A stretch of DNA of 64,000 nt from Serinus canaria (Eukaryota; Chordata; Aves; Passeriformes; Fringillidae). Positions 12,320 to 23,896 of this stretch are shown here, piece by piece; position 1 is the first letter of the stretch, and every line of letters starts with the position of its first letter. Position numbers and translations under genes: made by a program. Under the pieces are notes generated by a model. It saw nothing but the letters and a program-made list of their open reading frames with translations. It made no database searches and had not been told where the DNA came from. The stretch lies in assembly GCF_022539315.1 (NCBI RefSeq), contig NC_066338.1, positions 930,001 to 994,000 of the forward strand, read 5' to 3'.

Positions 12320-12475
12320 TGGCATTCGTTGCTCTTCAAAGCCTCATCCAAGCTTACCTTGAATACTTTCAGGGATGGGACTAACACAACTTCTCTGGGC
12401 AACCTGTTCCAGCGTTCCAGAACCCCAAGAGCAAAAAAATGTCTTCCTTTCATCTAATCCAGATCAGAAATACTA
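12320..12475 (-). mobile_element. CR1 LINE 3'-region fragment
   Basis: On the plus strand, the order is CAAAGCCTCATCCAAGCTTA, then TTTCAGGGATGGGACTAAC, then CTCTGGGCAACCTGTTCCAG, then CTTTCATCTAATCCAGATC. This is the familiar order of the avian CR1 3' segment read on its complementary strand, so the CR1 sense strand is minus. About 150 bases, diverged, non-functional. Confidence 0.8.
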
Positions 12476-13558
12476 AATCTAGGCATATCAACTTTGAGGA
12501 AAGGTTTGAACTTTTTTAATTTGAAACACATTTTATATGAATACTAACTTACGGATGACTGAATCCTGTTGACGGCCTTTGAGATTGACACTTTTTGAAA
12601 AAGTGCATGGAATTGAAAATTAAAACGGGTAACATTAAAAACTCCTTGCCATTTTCTGTTTCCTCTGACATTCAAAATTGCATATGTCAGATACCTGTGT
12701 TTCATGCAAATCTCTCAGATACTCTCAGACAAAAGCTTTTCTTTCAGACTAAATTGCGGTTTAGGTAGAACACTAGTACTAGTGAAGGTTTTTCTGGGCA
12801 TGGGGGGATTTTTGTGCACAAGAGGTTTTATCCAAACTGGAAAATTCATCCCAGCTGTGTTCTGTTCATCATTCTTACTGCATCAGGCCTGAAGATTCTG
12901 TGGAAAGTAGCCTGTGGACCTTGAACATAGCTCACGTGAAACAGATGAGGGATGATGGAGAAGCTGAGGGAGAGAATAAAGAGCATACGGCCCAGTACAG
13001 GCAGCAGAAGGTGCTTTTTCATGCGGTCCAAACCCCGAACAATTGTTTAGCATTATTTGATAGCTGTGTTTGACAAACAGGGCTGATGCAGGTCTTCAGA
13101 ATATCCCGTAGATCAAAATCCATTGAAGCAAATGACCCTGGCCAGTCACCTTGGTGCTGATAATTCACTCTCCTTACCAGCTGATCAGGCCTAACAGTGC
13201 TGCTGCAAAAGTATTGTGAAAAAGGTAGGCACATTTTCACAGAGGCAGGGGAAAATCATCTTGGATGATGATTCCAAAGGGAAAACATGATGGAGCAAGT
13301 CTGGTACCCTTATCTACTGTGCAATATCGAAGTTGGTGGGTTCACCATCTGTAAGCATCACTTTCGAAAATAAATGTTTGATCCACAAAACAATATTTCC
13401 TATGTCCTGTCTACCTGCTTCATTTCAGCCAATGAATAGGCTACGTTCCATCAGCAAAGTGTTCATGAGCATATGCTTCTTTAAACTGTGATAATTCTTT
13501 ATTTTTTTCTAAATCAGATACTGTCTCTTCCTAAGATTCAGATGTCCATGGGTAGGGG
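12476..13558. other. Unassigned sequence before the ERVK-type 3' LTR
   Basis: No gene could be supported. Short overlapping frames at 12846-13240 on the minus strand lack a recognisable domain and are interrupted. An old processed pseudogene cannot be excluded, but nothing identifies one. Confidence 0.4.
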
Positions 13559-14028
13559 TGTGATGGTTTCTCCTGAGCTACAAGTGGCTACTGGGGATAT
13601 TTCTCCTCAGAGACACCTTCGGCTCGCAAGCAGTTACTATTAAGCACTCGAGATAGGCCCATGCAAAGCAGAACTCAGTTTACCTCTAATAGAAAAGTCC
13701 AGGCGATAGTGAAGAGGAAGAGAGTGTGTTCTGCCGGAGAGTTAAATCCAGAGTTTATCCCAAGGTATTACAGTTCCGAATCTCAGTACTGCTCCGAACA
13801 GCCCCCCACCGCATGGCCGCAACGCCTTTTAAGCACACAGGAAGGTGGGGGGGGGAGGACAGGTGAGCTACCAACCAGGTGGGAGGGGGAGGGTCTCAGG
13901 GAACAATGACATCTGGACAGGCCAATGACCGCAGGCCTGAAGGGCATCTTTTGAACTTACTGGGCAGGAGACAGGCAAGGAGGAAGTAGTCACAGCTGAG
14001 GGGAAGAACCTAGCTTTACACCACAACA
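13559..14028 (-). repeat. 3' LTR of the ERVK-type provirus
   Basis: 470 bp. On the minus strand it begins TGTTGTGGTG and ends CCATCACA, so it has TG...CA ends with an imperfect terminal inverted repeat. It is preceded by a polypurine tract, CTAGGGGGATA (14039-14029), directly abutting the LTR. A TTAAAAGG box (near 13827) is the best TATA candidate. The partner 5' LTR is not in the window, so insertion age cannot be estimated from LTR pairs. Confidence 0.8.
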
Positions 14029-14035
14029 TATCCCC

Positions 14036-14522
14036 CTAGTTTTGTTTAAAAAGAAGAGAACTGGGTTCGTGGTCAGAAATTTTGCCAAACCATGGTTGGT
14101 AAATTGGCTCCTCCTCTGCAGGAGAATCAGTGTTTTCTACTGAGGCTTCTGTGTCATCTATTTGAACACTAAGGGCTTCTAAATGGTACACTTCAGGAAG
14201 GGGGGGTGAGCTTGAAATCAACTTGAGAACCATGCGTTTGATCAAACTAAAAACAAGGCTAACAACTATAATAACGATAATTAAAATAAACAATACTAAA
14301 ACCAAAGTTTTCAGAATAGATCTCAGCCAGCCCGAGAGTCCCCAGTCTTTGAACAATCCACTCAGCCAGTCATCAGTTTCTCTCTTGATGTCGTTCACCA
14401 TGATTTTCTTGCCCAAGGGCTTTGGCCAAGGTGGTCCATACGTTCGCTTTGGGCTGAGGGACTATCCAGGAAATCGCTGGAGAAATGATCGCAAGTAGGA
14501 CGAGGAGCAGGCTCGGTCTCAT
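14036..14522 (-). pseudogene. env: env remnant: signal peptide joined to transmembrane tail
   Basis: The ATG at 14522-14520 opens a short frame whose first about 18 residues look like a signal peptide (MRPSLLLVLLAIISPAIS), but it stops after about 49 codons. In another frame, 14416-14036 encodes the end of a retroviral transmembrane subunit: a Trp-rich membrane-proximal stretch (DWLSGLFKDWGLSGWL), a long hydrophobic span and a cytoplasmic tail of about 70 residues. Nearly all of the surface subunit and the fusion region are absent, so a large internal deletion has joined the two ends out of frame. No functional envelope is encoded. Confidence 0.75.
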
Positions 14523-14590
14523 GGCGTCTCAAGACTGCACACGAACTGCAGGATCTAAACCGGTAAAAGGAAACTTAAAACAAACATGTA

Positions 14591-16276
14591 TCACAAACTA
14601 TTCCAGATAGGAGGCTTAAATGGAATCTCTTCCAGAGAATGCGCATGGCGTTTTCTCCTCCAGGCAGCATTAGCAACCTGGGGCGCTTCAGTAGATTCTT
14701 CTGAGACTTTGGGAACATAGGGCTTTACCCATTTGGAAGGAACCCACTTTAAACCAGAGGGGGTGGACACACAGGCATATCCACGACCCCAAGTAACCAA
14801 TTTGTAAGGTCCCACCGTTTTCCAAGTCTCAGGGTCTTTTACTAAAACCGGAGGCTTTTCTTTCATCAACATGTGACTGCTCCCCCCAAAATGGCGTAGG
14901 ATGGGCGGATTTAAGCTGTCAAAGCAACAATTCAGAAAATTAATTGTGAACAGTGCCCTGGACAACCGGATGTGGGGAGGTTCTACTTTCAGAACCTGAT
15001 GTTGCTGATCTAGGACTCTCTTGATATCACGGTGAGTCCTTTCTACTATGGCTTGACCAGTAGGGGAGTAGGGGATGCCAGTTTTGTGCCCTACTCCCCA
15101 TTGTTGCAGGAAGCTTCCAAATTCCTTGGATTTGTAAACAGGTCCATTATCAGTTTTCAGCTCCTTGGGGATGCCCATGAAAGAAAAGGCTCGTAAGAGG
15201 TGCTTAATGGCATCGATAGACGATTCTCCTGTGTGGGCAGAAGCATAGACCGCTCCAGAAAAGGTATCTACACTAACGTGAACGTATTTCTGCCGTCCAA
15301 ATGACTGTATATGTGTAACATCCGTTTGCCACAGCTCACAACTGTTCAATCCCCTTGGGTTTGCTCCTGTACTCACTGTAGGGAGTGCATGTTGTTGGCA
15401 ATTTGGGCATGTGTCTACAATTGCTCTGGCCTGTTCTCGAGTGATGCGAAACTGACGAACCAGGCCAGGTGCATTTTGGTGGAAAAGTTGGTGGCTGATT
15501 TTTGCCTGTTCAAAAACATTTGGGAGAATGGCCATCTCTGCAGGCGCAAAGAGAGCATCTGCCCTTCTGTTGCCTTCAGCGATAAACCCTGGCAAATTGG
15601 TGTGTGACCTGACATGCATCACATAAAATGGTTGCTCTCGGTGGGTGACTAACTTTACAAGTTTTGAGAGTAATTCGAAAAGTGCGATGTTAGACACCTC
15701 TTGCAGTATTGCTTGATCTGCCCTGGATACTACTCCTGCCACAAAAGCAGAATCTGTAATCAAATTGAATGGTTCTGAGAATTTTTCAAAAGCTCTAACA
15801 ACTGCAGCCAATTCTGCAACTTGAGGTGAACCTTCCACCTCAGCAATGTCTGTCTCCCACTGCTGGGTTTGAGGATCTTTCCAAGTCATAACGGACTTGT
15901 GAGACCTCCCAGATGCATCTGTAAAGACAGTCAGAGCCTTTTTTAAAGGTCTCCTACTTAGAGCACTTCTCCATTTCAGAGTGAATTGAGCATCTTGTTC
16001 GAACACCTTGTGGGCAGGCCTCTGGACAGAAATTTGTCCTGAATAGGAATCCAGAGCAAATTGCAACACTACATTTTCTTGAAACAATTGTTCTAATATT
16101 TTCATAGTGTTTTGGCCCGATTTTAACTCAATTGGAATGTAAATGCACCCAAAGTCACATCCTGCTAACTCCCTGATTCTGGTCCTTGCTTTCCGGATCA
16201 GTTCTGCTACCAGCTCTTGAGGCTTTGTCATTCTCTTGGACTTTTTGTGACTGAGGAAAACCCATTCTATGATCAA
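14591..16276 (-). pseudogene. pol: pol 3' part: RNase H and integrase of the ERVK-type provirus
   Basis: A 561-codon open stretch. RNase H motifs appear in order: FTDASG, then AELAAVV, then ITDSAF, then GNRRADAL. The integrase follows, with an N-terminal HHCC zinc site (HQLFH, then CPNCQQH), catalytic Asp in WQTDVTH, second Asp in LKTDNGPVY and Glu in AIVERTH, then a C-terminal domain near the end. The catalytic set looks complete. The frame is cut off from the RT upstream by a tandem GGTCCTCTT-type duplication and frame change at about 16276-16335, so a full Pol cannot be made. It ends about 70 bases before the env ATG. Confidence 0.85.
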
Positions 16277-17037
16277 GAGAGGGTCCCTCTGGTCTTGGTC
16301 CTCTTTTGGTCCTCTTGGTCCTCTTTTGCCTTAAGTGTTTGTTCTTCCTCCCACTGGAAGATGATTCCATGGAGGTATGGCAACTTACCTAAGATGATAA
16401 AATTGAATGGCAGGTCAGGTTGACATCGGTGGGCCTGTCTTGTGGACATTGCAATCTGAACCTTTTCTAGAGCTTTCCGTGCCTCTGGGGTAACAGACCT
16501 AGGAGCACCCAGGTCCTCTCCCCCTTTCAATAAATCGAAAAGAGGGGCAAGGTCTTCGTTTGTCAGACCAAGCCATGGCTTTACCCAGTTTAAAGACCCA
16601 CACAACTTGTGGGCATCCGCAAGGGTCTTGATTTTTGGATTGATTTCTAGTTTTTGAGGAACAATGGTCCTATTTCCAATTTTTAGGCCCAAATATTTCC
16701 AAGGTTGCGTCTTTTGAATTTTCTGTTCTTGGAGCTCGAACCCTGCAACAATCAATGCATCGATCGTTAGGTCAAGTGCATGTGTGAGTAGATCATCATT
16801 GGGGGCACACACAAGGATATCATCTATATAATGATAGATGATGGCCTTTTCTGCGGCTGCACGCACTGGGGAAAGCAAGGAAGAGACATACTGTTGGCAG
16901 ATTGCTGGCGAGACTTTCAGTCCTTGAGGAAGAACCGTCCAATGGTACCTTTTCATAGGGGCTTCCATGTTGATGGTAGGGACCGAAAACGCAAAACGCG
17001 GCGCGTCGTCAGGGTGTAAGGGAATGTGGAAAAACAA
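16273..17037 (-). pseudogene. pol: pol: reverse transcriptase palm and thumb region
   Basis: 254 codons of RT containing LPQGLKVSPAICQQYV and the active-site YIDD box in YHYIDDILVC, followed by the connection-type WVKPWLG region. The N-terminal RT part is in another frame (17057-17647), so there is a break at about 17037-17060. The downstream end runs into the short repeated insertion that disconnects it from RNase H. Catalytic residues are present but the gene is broken on both sides. Confidence 0.85.
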
Positions 17038-17056
17038 TCTTTTATATCAATAACAG

Positions 17057-17647
17057 CTAGTTTCCAGTCTTGGGGAAGCATAGTAGGGGATGGCATACCA
17101 GGCTGGGGGAACCCATATCTTCAATTACATTATTAATTTGTCGGAGGTCGTTGAGGAGCCGCCATCTTTTTTTGTCAGCTTTCTGAATGACAAAAACAGG
17201 AGAGTTCCACGGGGACATGGTCTCTACAATGTGACCCTTTTTTAATTGCTCCTCTACTAGCTCTTCAAGCGCCTTTATTTTTTGTTTACTGAGCGGCCAT
17301 TGTTTCACCTCAACTGGGTTGTCAGTTTTCCACTTCAGTTTATGGGCGGGGCGCTGTTCAATGACCGCTGTACAAAAATCCTGTGGGGAGTCTGGAATAT
17401 CAATTGTGACACCCCACTGGGCCATTAAATCTCTCCCTAATAATGGTTCTGAATAATCTAACACGAATGGACGGATATTAGCCAATTGTCCGTTTGGCCC
17501 CTCAATTTGGATGACACTCTTGGATTGTCTTGCCAATTGCAGACCTCCCACACCTTGAACGTGACCGGTAACATCTTGCAAAGGCCAATGTGCTGGCCAG
17601 TCTTGTACTGGGATCACTGTGCAGTCTGCACCTGTGTCTACAAGCAT
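17057..17647 (-). pseudogene. pro: pro-pol: aspartic protease and RT N-terminus
   Basis: 196 codons. The retroviral protease active site is visible at the start (LVDTGADCTVIP), followed by LLGRDLMAQWG near the protease C-terminus. The RT fingers then begin (QWPLSKQKIKALEELV, SPWNSPVFVIQK, WRLLNDLRQIN). The natural start of protease lies upstream in the same frame as sequence overlapping the dUTPase-like frame. The 3' end loses frame at about 17057 relative to the rest of RT. Confidence 0.85.
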
Positions 17648-18174
17648 TTCAATACGTTTAGACTCTCCACCCCCACTGACATTACACCAGATTTTGGGTT
17701 TATCTTTCCCAATAACTTGGACCGGGCAACTGTGGGCCCTTGTTTCTCGGTGCTTTCAGGTAAACACGGCACAGGGATAGCCTGAGCAACAATTTGTCCT
17801 TTGGGAAGAAACAGGGGTGGGTGAAAACAGTGCAGCCTGAGAATGAATTGCTCAGGATCTGGTGTTGTCATTCCTGGAGCAATTTCAATCTCTTGTGGTG
17901 TGTGATTGGTGTCCCCAATGATGATGTACTTAGAGTGAACTCGGTGCCAGGTACCTTCCTGTTCTGGATTGACAGAGACAAAATGCCAGTTAGTGCCTTT
18001 TAGGTGGAGTGATTCTGACAGCAGCAACCTGTAAGACTTATTGACAGAAGATGTGGTTAACATGGGTTCACTTAAGTCACGACAAAGTTTGTTTGGACTA
18101 GTAGACAATGGACTACCAGACGTGGTCATTGAAGCATCTGCTTCACTCACAGAAATAGTAACATCCCCGCACAC
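17638..18174 (-). pseudogene. dUTPase-like segment of pro
   Basis: 178-codon stretch between nucleocapsid and protease. It contains PPLFLPKGQIVAQAIPVP, similar to the end of retroviral dUTPase domains, where the enzyme is encoded in pro of betaretroviruses. Position in the gag-pro-pol order supports this. The catalytic dUTPase motifs before it are not clearly seen, so the domain may be degenerate. Its frame differs from the protease frame, overlapping it at 17638-17647. Confidence 0.55.
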
Positions 18175-18254
18175 TTGGTTTATTTTGTTTCCCCCATTCT
18201 CTTGGCCTACTCTTTTTGTGTCTGTGCGCCTGGCAGGCCGGCGGCGCTCCCTTT

Positions 18255-18605
18255 TCAGTTTTTTTGTTGTTGTTGATTCTCTGGGAGCGTTTGCAGTTCT
18301 CTCCCCCCACCATTTCTAAATTCATCAAATTGCTTTTTCAGGGGGCACTGGCTACTCCAGTGCCCAAGGTTGCTGCAAAGCAGGCATGGCTTCGTGGGGT
18401 CAACCATTGCTGGTCTTCGCTGCTGCCCAGGGTGCTGCTGTTCTGAGGGAATAGGCGCAGGGCTGGCAACGGCAAGACGCTGAGGGAATCTTGATCTGGT
18501 GTCTTCAGCAACACTCATCAGAGGCACTTTCCTGTTACAGACTAGAAGCATATCTTTTAGTGTGGGGGGGGTTCTAGGGGAAGACTTAAAATTGCTGCTC
18601 GACAC
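18255..18605 (-). pseudogene. gag: gag: nucleocapsid with one zinc knuckle
   Basis: The frame contains CLLCSNLGHWSSQCPLKK, a CCHC zinc knuckle with the C-X2-C-X4-H-X4-C spacing of retroviral nucleocapsid, which binds genomic RNA. Only one knuckle is in frame. The upstream part (LKDMLLVCNRK) fits the capsid-nucleocapsid spacer. The segment is out of frame with the capsid at 18752-19579, so there is at least one break at about 18605-18750. Confidence 0.8.
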
Positions 18606-18751
18606 TGTTCATTTGCATTTGTAAATGCCATTTCCTCTAAACTTCTTCTCTTGCATTTTCTTTTTTACTTGGATTTCAATAGCCCTAGTTAACCTTTCTA
18701 CAAATTTTAAAAAAGGTTCTGATGGTAGCTGTTTGATCTTACTATAAGGCT

Positions 18752-19579
18752 CTAAGGCCCCTCGGATGGGAGGGAAAAGAATGCTTTTTCAGCTGCATCT
18801 TTCACTTTCTCGAGTGTTTCTACAGGAATTACAGTAGCTTGGATTGAGGGTAAAGACCATTGGCCCTCACCGGAGAGATGCTCAATGGTAATTGGCAAGC
18901 CATTGGTATCATTTGCTGTGTTTGGATCAGCCTGCAAGCTTGGGAGGGCTTCTTTTAGCAGTTGTTTCCATGCTAATTCCCATAATTTGAATTCTGTAGA
19001 GGTCATGAGGCATGAGAAAAGCTGTTTTAAATCATGTGGGACTACTAGAGTCCTGCTCAGTTCAGAATTTAAAAGGCCACGAAAATATGGGCTGTGTGGG
19101 CCATGCTCTTTATGAGATTTACAGATTTCTTTAATCAATTGTCGTCCGAAAGAGCTCCAACTAGCAGTTGGGGCTGCTCCCCCTTGTGCTGCAGGCTGAT
19201 ATGTAACAGGAGCGAAGGACAAAGTCGGACCCTGAATTGGGTCTGCAACTTCTTGTCCTGTATCACTTGAATCAGAAGTGGGAGCACCGATACAGCTGTG
19301 GGGAGAAGCAGTGGGCGTGCCCTCACCGTGGGAACCCGGGGAGGGGATAGGGAAATAATGGGCACAGGGGGCGGGGCCACCGTGGGACGTCACATTGGCA
19401 GACACCCCCTGGGAGGAGTAGAGGGGCGGAGCTGAGGGTACAGCAGGATAGGGGGAGGGAAGGGAGGTGTCACGAGGAGCAGGAGGGGAGGGGGGGTGGG
19501 GGAGGAATTTTGGGATGCTTAGGAGGATTTTGGGAAGAAGACGGCCAGGTATGGGAAGGTGCCACGTGGCATCTTCCAT
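18752..19579 (-). pseudogene. gag: gag: proline-rich linker and capsid
   Basis: 275 codons. A proline-rich N-terminal half (PHPPSPPAPRDTSLPSPYPA) is followed by capsid-like sequence (FGRQLIKEICKSHKEHGP, then LKQLFSCLMTSTEFKLWELA), the helical N-terminal capsid domain of beta-type Gag. The later capsid, with the major homology region, lies between 18605 and 18752 and is disrupted. Not functional. Confidence 0.7.
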
Positions 19580-19591
19580 CTTGTGGACTCC

Positions 19592-20017
19592 CTAGGGCAT
19601 GGGGGCCATTTTGGGGATCACTGCTCTCCGAAAGCTAACACGTGCTCTGGGTTTCAGAGCAGGAGACGCAGGGTTTTGAGAAAGGTTCCAAGCTGTCTGG
19701 CTAGGACTATTTGGAGAGGGAGAATCACGCATTTTAAAATGCTCAGGAAGTCGAGTTTTCTGAGCATTAGCAGAATGTGCACGCTTTAAGATACTAAGTT
19801 TAGGGGTAAGAGATTTAGAAGTGGGAGGCGGAGAGACAGGGAGAGCAGGGGTACATTGCTTGTATTTTGGCTTTTTCTTCAGTTCCTTTTGCTTGAGCAA
19901 GGCTGTTCGAATTTGTAAACCCCAGTACACAAATTTAGCTGAAGAAATATCTCCAGACTGTCCTAAGGTTATTAATTCATTTCCTACTCTATCCCAAAAA
20001 TTAATATCATGGACTTC
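19592..20017 (-). pseudogene. gag: gag: matrix and linker fragment, truncated by ERV-B
   Basis: Basic frame including YWGLQIRTALLKQKELKKK followed by a Pro/Ser-rich stretch, consistent with matrix and the region after it. The open region continues to 20017, where the sequence abruptly becomes the ERV-B LTR. The Gag start codon and leader are therefore absent. Confidence 0.6.
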
Positions 20018-20674
20018 TGTCCTGGTTTAGGGCAAATTTGGAGAGAATCCCCAAAAAGGGCTTCTCCAAAAGCAAACCCACAGGCCCCTTCCCCAATTGG
20101 TTCAGGAAGAATTCCTCGGAGAGAGGTGGAAAGAACCTGTTTATTTGACAAGCACAGCACCCCCCAGCACACACAATGAGCAATACCGGATGACACCACT
20201 CTTCCACTGCTCTGAGAAAGATGACAAATTCAGAAAAGTCTCTCCTGGGGGTTTGCTGTTGTCAGTCCCTCCGGTGCTGAGGCAGCTGCTGCAGCCACAA
20301 GGTGTAACCTCTCTCTCTCGGTGTTCTGAATCCCAGTCCGGAGCAGTCAGCAGGTCCAACGGGGGGGGGGGGGGGGGGGGGGGGAGAACAGTCCAGAAAG
20401 GAATTTGGACTGTTTAGCTAAGGTAACTAATGAGAAGGGGGGAAAGAAGCAAGAGCAAGCAAAGCAGAAGCGAAGCAGAAGCAAGAGCGAGAGCAAAAAG
20501 CAGGGCAAAAAGCAGAGAAGCCGCAACATGCTCTGGTGCTATCTGTATGTCCCGCCGAGTAGCTGATAGGAGGCCCAAAACAAAACTCTCACTCTGCCAG
20601 TCTTAAAGGCACAGAACATAATATCCAGCATAAATTACATACACACGAATGGGGATAACAGTCACCCTAGGACA
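20018..20674 (-). repeat. 3' LTR of ERV-B copy 1
   Basis: 657 bp with TGTCCT/AGGACA terminal inverted repeats. Poly(A) signal AATAAA at 20145-20140 and a TATA-like TTTAAG near 20605, both on the minus strand. It carries a run of 24 G (24 C in element sense) at 20361-20384, six longer than in its partner LTR, which accounts for the length difference. The polypurine tract AAGGGGTGGAA abuts its inner end. Confidence 0.9.
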
Positions 20675-20713
20675 TTCCACCCCTTATCCCCATATCGTCA
20701 AACAATTTCATTC

Positions 20714-23700
20714 TCACCCCACAATCAGGTCTCCCTGAGGTACACATCGTGTTGTTCCATCTCTCTGCATCACCCACCATGTGCATCCTGGTCCCTGAGC
20801 AAAAACAACCCCACGGATGGGTTTGTCCATACTTGAGGCAGAATTGATCCACACTGTCCTCCCTAACAAACCTTTGACATGTACCACTGGGACTTTATCT
20901 CCATCTATTATATTCAGGGACTCAGACTGGGCAGGACCTGCTCGGTTAGTGGAACCTCGAGTGTTAACTAACCAGGTAGCCTTTGCTAAGTGCTGCTCCC
21001 AATTTTTGAAGGATCCCCCACCCAAGGCTTTCAGTTGAGTTTTTAGTAGCCCATTGTACCTCTCTACCTTTCCTGCAGCAGGTGCATGGTAGGGGATATG
21101 GTACACCCACTCAATACCATGTTCCCTAGCCCAGGTGTTGATGAGGCTGTTCTTGAAATGAGTCCCATTGTCTGACTCAATCCTCTCAGGGTACCATGCC
21201 TCCAAAGGACCTGCTTTTCAAGGCCTAGGATGGTGTTACGGGCAGTGGCATGAGACACAGGGTAGGTTTCCAACCATCCCGTGGTGGCTTCTACCATGGT
21301 CAGCACGTAGCGCTTGCCTTGGCGTGTCTGGGGCAGTGTGATGTAGTCGATCTGCCAGGCCTCCCCATACTTGTACTTGGACCCACCGCCCACCGTACCA
21401 CAGGGGCTTCACTCGCTTGGCCTGTTTGATGGCAGCACACGTCTCACAGTCATGGATAACCTGAGAAATACTGTCCATGGTTAGATCCACCCCTCGGTCT
21501 CGTGCCCACTTATAGGTGGCATCTCTACCCTGGTGACCTGAGGCATCATGGGCCCACCGAGCTAGGAATAACTCTCCCTTGTGTTCCCAATCTAGGTCTA
21601 TCTTTGACACCCCTATCTTTGCAGCTCGGTCTACTTGCTCATTGTGTTGATGCTCCTCATTGGCTCTACTCTTGGGGACATGGGCATCTACATGGCGGAC
21701 CTTGACAGGTAGCTTCCCTACCCTAGCAGCGATGTCTTTCCACTCATCAGCAGCCCAAATTGGTTTTCCCCTACGCTGCCAATTGGCCTCTCTCCACCTC
21801 TCCAGCCATCCCCACAGAGCATTAGCTACCATCCATGAATCAGTGTAAAGGTAGAGCCTTGGCCATTTCTCTCTCTCAGCAATGTCCAGGGCCAGCTGAA
21901 CAGCTTTGAGTTCAGCAAGTTGACTTGATCCACCTTCTCCTTCGGTAGCTTGAGCGACCTGTCGTGTGGGGCTCCATACGGCTGCTTTCCACTTCCGGTT
22001 CATCCCTACAATGCGACAGGAACCGTCTGTGAAAAGAGCGTAGCGTGTTTCCTCTTGTGGCAGCTGGTTATATGGAGGGGCCTCTTCAGCCCGTGTCACT
22101 GGGTCTGGTTCTTCATCTGTGACACCAAAATTTTCACCTTTGGGCCAAGTTGTAATCACCTCCAAAATCCCAGGGCGATTCAGTTTACCTATACGGGCGC
22201 GCTGAGTGATAAGGGCAATCCACTTGCTCCATGTAGTGTCAGTGGCATGATGAGTGGAAGGAACCTTGCCTTTGAACATCCACCCCAGCACCGGCAGTCG
22301 GGGTGCCAGGAGGAGTTGTGCTTCTGTGCCAATCACCTCTGAGGCAGCTTGGACTCCTTCATAGGCAGCCAAGATTTCTTTCTCCGTTGGAGTATAGTTG
22401 GCTTCAGAGCCTCTGTAGCTTCGACTCCAAAATCCTAGTGGCCGACCCCGAGTCTCCCCAGGCACCTTCTGCCAAAGGCTCCAGGACAAGCCATGGTTCC
22501 CGGCTGCAGAGTAGAGCATGTTCTTCACATCTGGTCCTGTCCTGACCGGACCAAGGGCTACTGCATGAGCAATCTCCTGCTTGATCTGGGCAAAAGCTTG
22601 TTGTTGCTCAGGGCCCCAGTAGAAATTGTTCTTCTTGCGGGTGACCAGGTAAAGAGGGCTCACGATCTGACTGTACTCAGGAATGTGCATTCTCCAAAAG
22701 CCTATGGCACCTAGGAAAGCTTGTGTTTCCTTCTTATTGGTTGGTGGGGACATAGCTGTGATCTTGTTAATGACATCTGTAGGGATCTGACGCCGTCCAT
22801 CCTGCCACTTCACTCCTAGGAATTGAATCTCACGAGCTGGTCCCTTTACTTTGCTCTTTTTAATGGCGAAACCAGCTCCCAGGAGGATTTGGATGATTTT
22901 CTTCCCTTTCTCAAACACTTCCGCAGCTGTGTTCCCCCACACAATGATGTCATCAATATACTGGAGGTGTTCTGGAGCCTCACCCTTTTCCAGTGCAGTC
23001 TGGATCAGTCCATGGCAGATGGTGGGACTGTGCTTCCACCCCTGGGGCAGTCGGTTCCAGGTGTACTGCACTCCCCTCCAGGTGAAAGCAAACTGAGGCC
23101 TGCATTCTGCTGCCAGAGGAATGGAGAAAAATGCATTGGCAATGTCAATAGTGGCATACCACTTTGCTGCCTTGGACTCTAGCTCGTACTGGAGCTCTAA
23201 TATGTCCGGCACAGCAGCGCTCAGCGGCGGAGTCACTTCGTTCAATGCACGGTAGTCCACCGTCAATCTCCATTCCCCCTCCGATTTACGCACAGGCCAA
23301 ATGGGGCTGTTGAAGGGTGAGTGGGTCTTGCTGACCACCCCTTGGCTCTCCAGCTCTCGGATCATCTTATGGATGGGGATCACAGCATCTCGAGTGGTTC
23401 TATACTGCCGGCGATGCACTGTGGAAGTGGCAATTGGCACCTGTTGCTCTTCTCCCTTCAGAAGTCCTACTGCAGATGGGTTTTCGGACAGCCCAGGCAA
23501 AGTGTTCAATTGCTGGATGCCCTCAGTCACTACAGCTGCTATCCCAAATGCCCACCTGAGTCCTTTTGGGTCCTTGAAATACCCACTTCGAAGGTAATCT
23601 ATGCCCAAAATACATGGGGCCTCCGGGCCAGTCACAATGGGGTGTTTCTTCCACTCATTTCCCGTCAGGCTCACATCCGCTTCCACCAAGGTGAAATCCT

Positions 23701-23839
23701 GGGATCCCCCTGTCACACCGGCAATAGACACAGACTCCGTCCCCACATGTCTCGATGGGATTAATGTGCACTGCGCACCAGTGTCAACCAAAGCTTTGTA
23801 TTCTTGTGGTTCAGATGTGCCAGGCCAACGAATCCACAC
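20714..23839 (-). pseudogene. pol: pol of ERV-B copy 1, with two compensating one-base indels
   Basis: Same length and order as the intact pol of copy 2 (28630-31755): protease, RT, RNase H, integrase. Two single-base differences lie in short homopolymers: an extra C at about 21382-21384 and a missing G at about 21189-21191. They throw about 190 bases out of frame, including the first catalytic Asp of integrase. The RT and RNase H part (867 open codons) is intact. The changes could be real mutations or uncorrected sequencing errors, because the rest differs from copy 2 by only a few substitutions. Confidence 0.8.
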
Positions 23840-23896
23840 AGTCCAAAAAACACGGTTTTCCCTAGCCTCTACCTGGCTAGAGGCAGGGCCCCTCTA
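23819..23896 (-). promoter_or_regulatory. Candidate stop-codon readthrough signal, copy 1
   Basis: Identical to the copy 2 signal: UAG at 23896-23894, a 5-nt purine spacer, an 11-bp stem with one bulge, and a 6-nt loop that can pair with CCTGGC at 23824-23819. See the entry at 31735-31812. Confidence 0.55.

Larger units (their letters stand above)
13559..20017 (-). mobile_element. ERVK-type (betaretrovirus-like) provirus, 5' end replaced
   Basis: Minus-strand provirus with the order gag (matrix, capsid, nucleocapsid), dUTPase-like segment, protease, RT, RNase H-integrase, env remnant and 3' LTR. Each gene is broken by frame changes or deletions. The 5' part (start of gag, leader, primer-binding site and 5' LTR) is missing: at 20018 the sequence switches exactly to the terminal base of an ERV-B LTR. 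The class is inferred from the one-knuckle nucleocapsid, the pro region with a dUTPase-like part, the RT and integrase style and the env transmembrane tail. It is an old, inactive copy. Confidence 0.85.

Noticed and set aside
12846..13240. Processed pseudogene on the minus strand
   Set aside because: Short interrupted frames with no recognisable protein family; evidence too weak to call.
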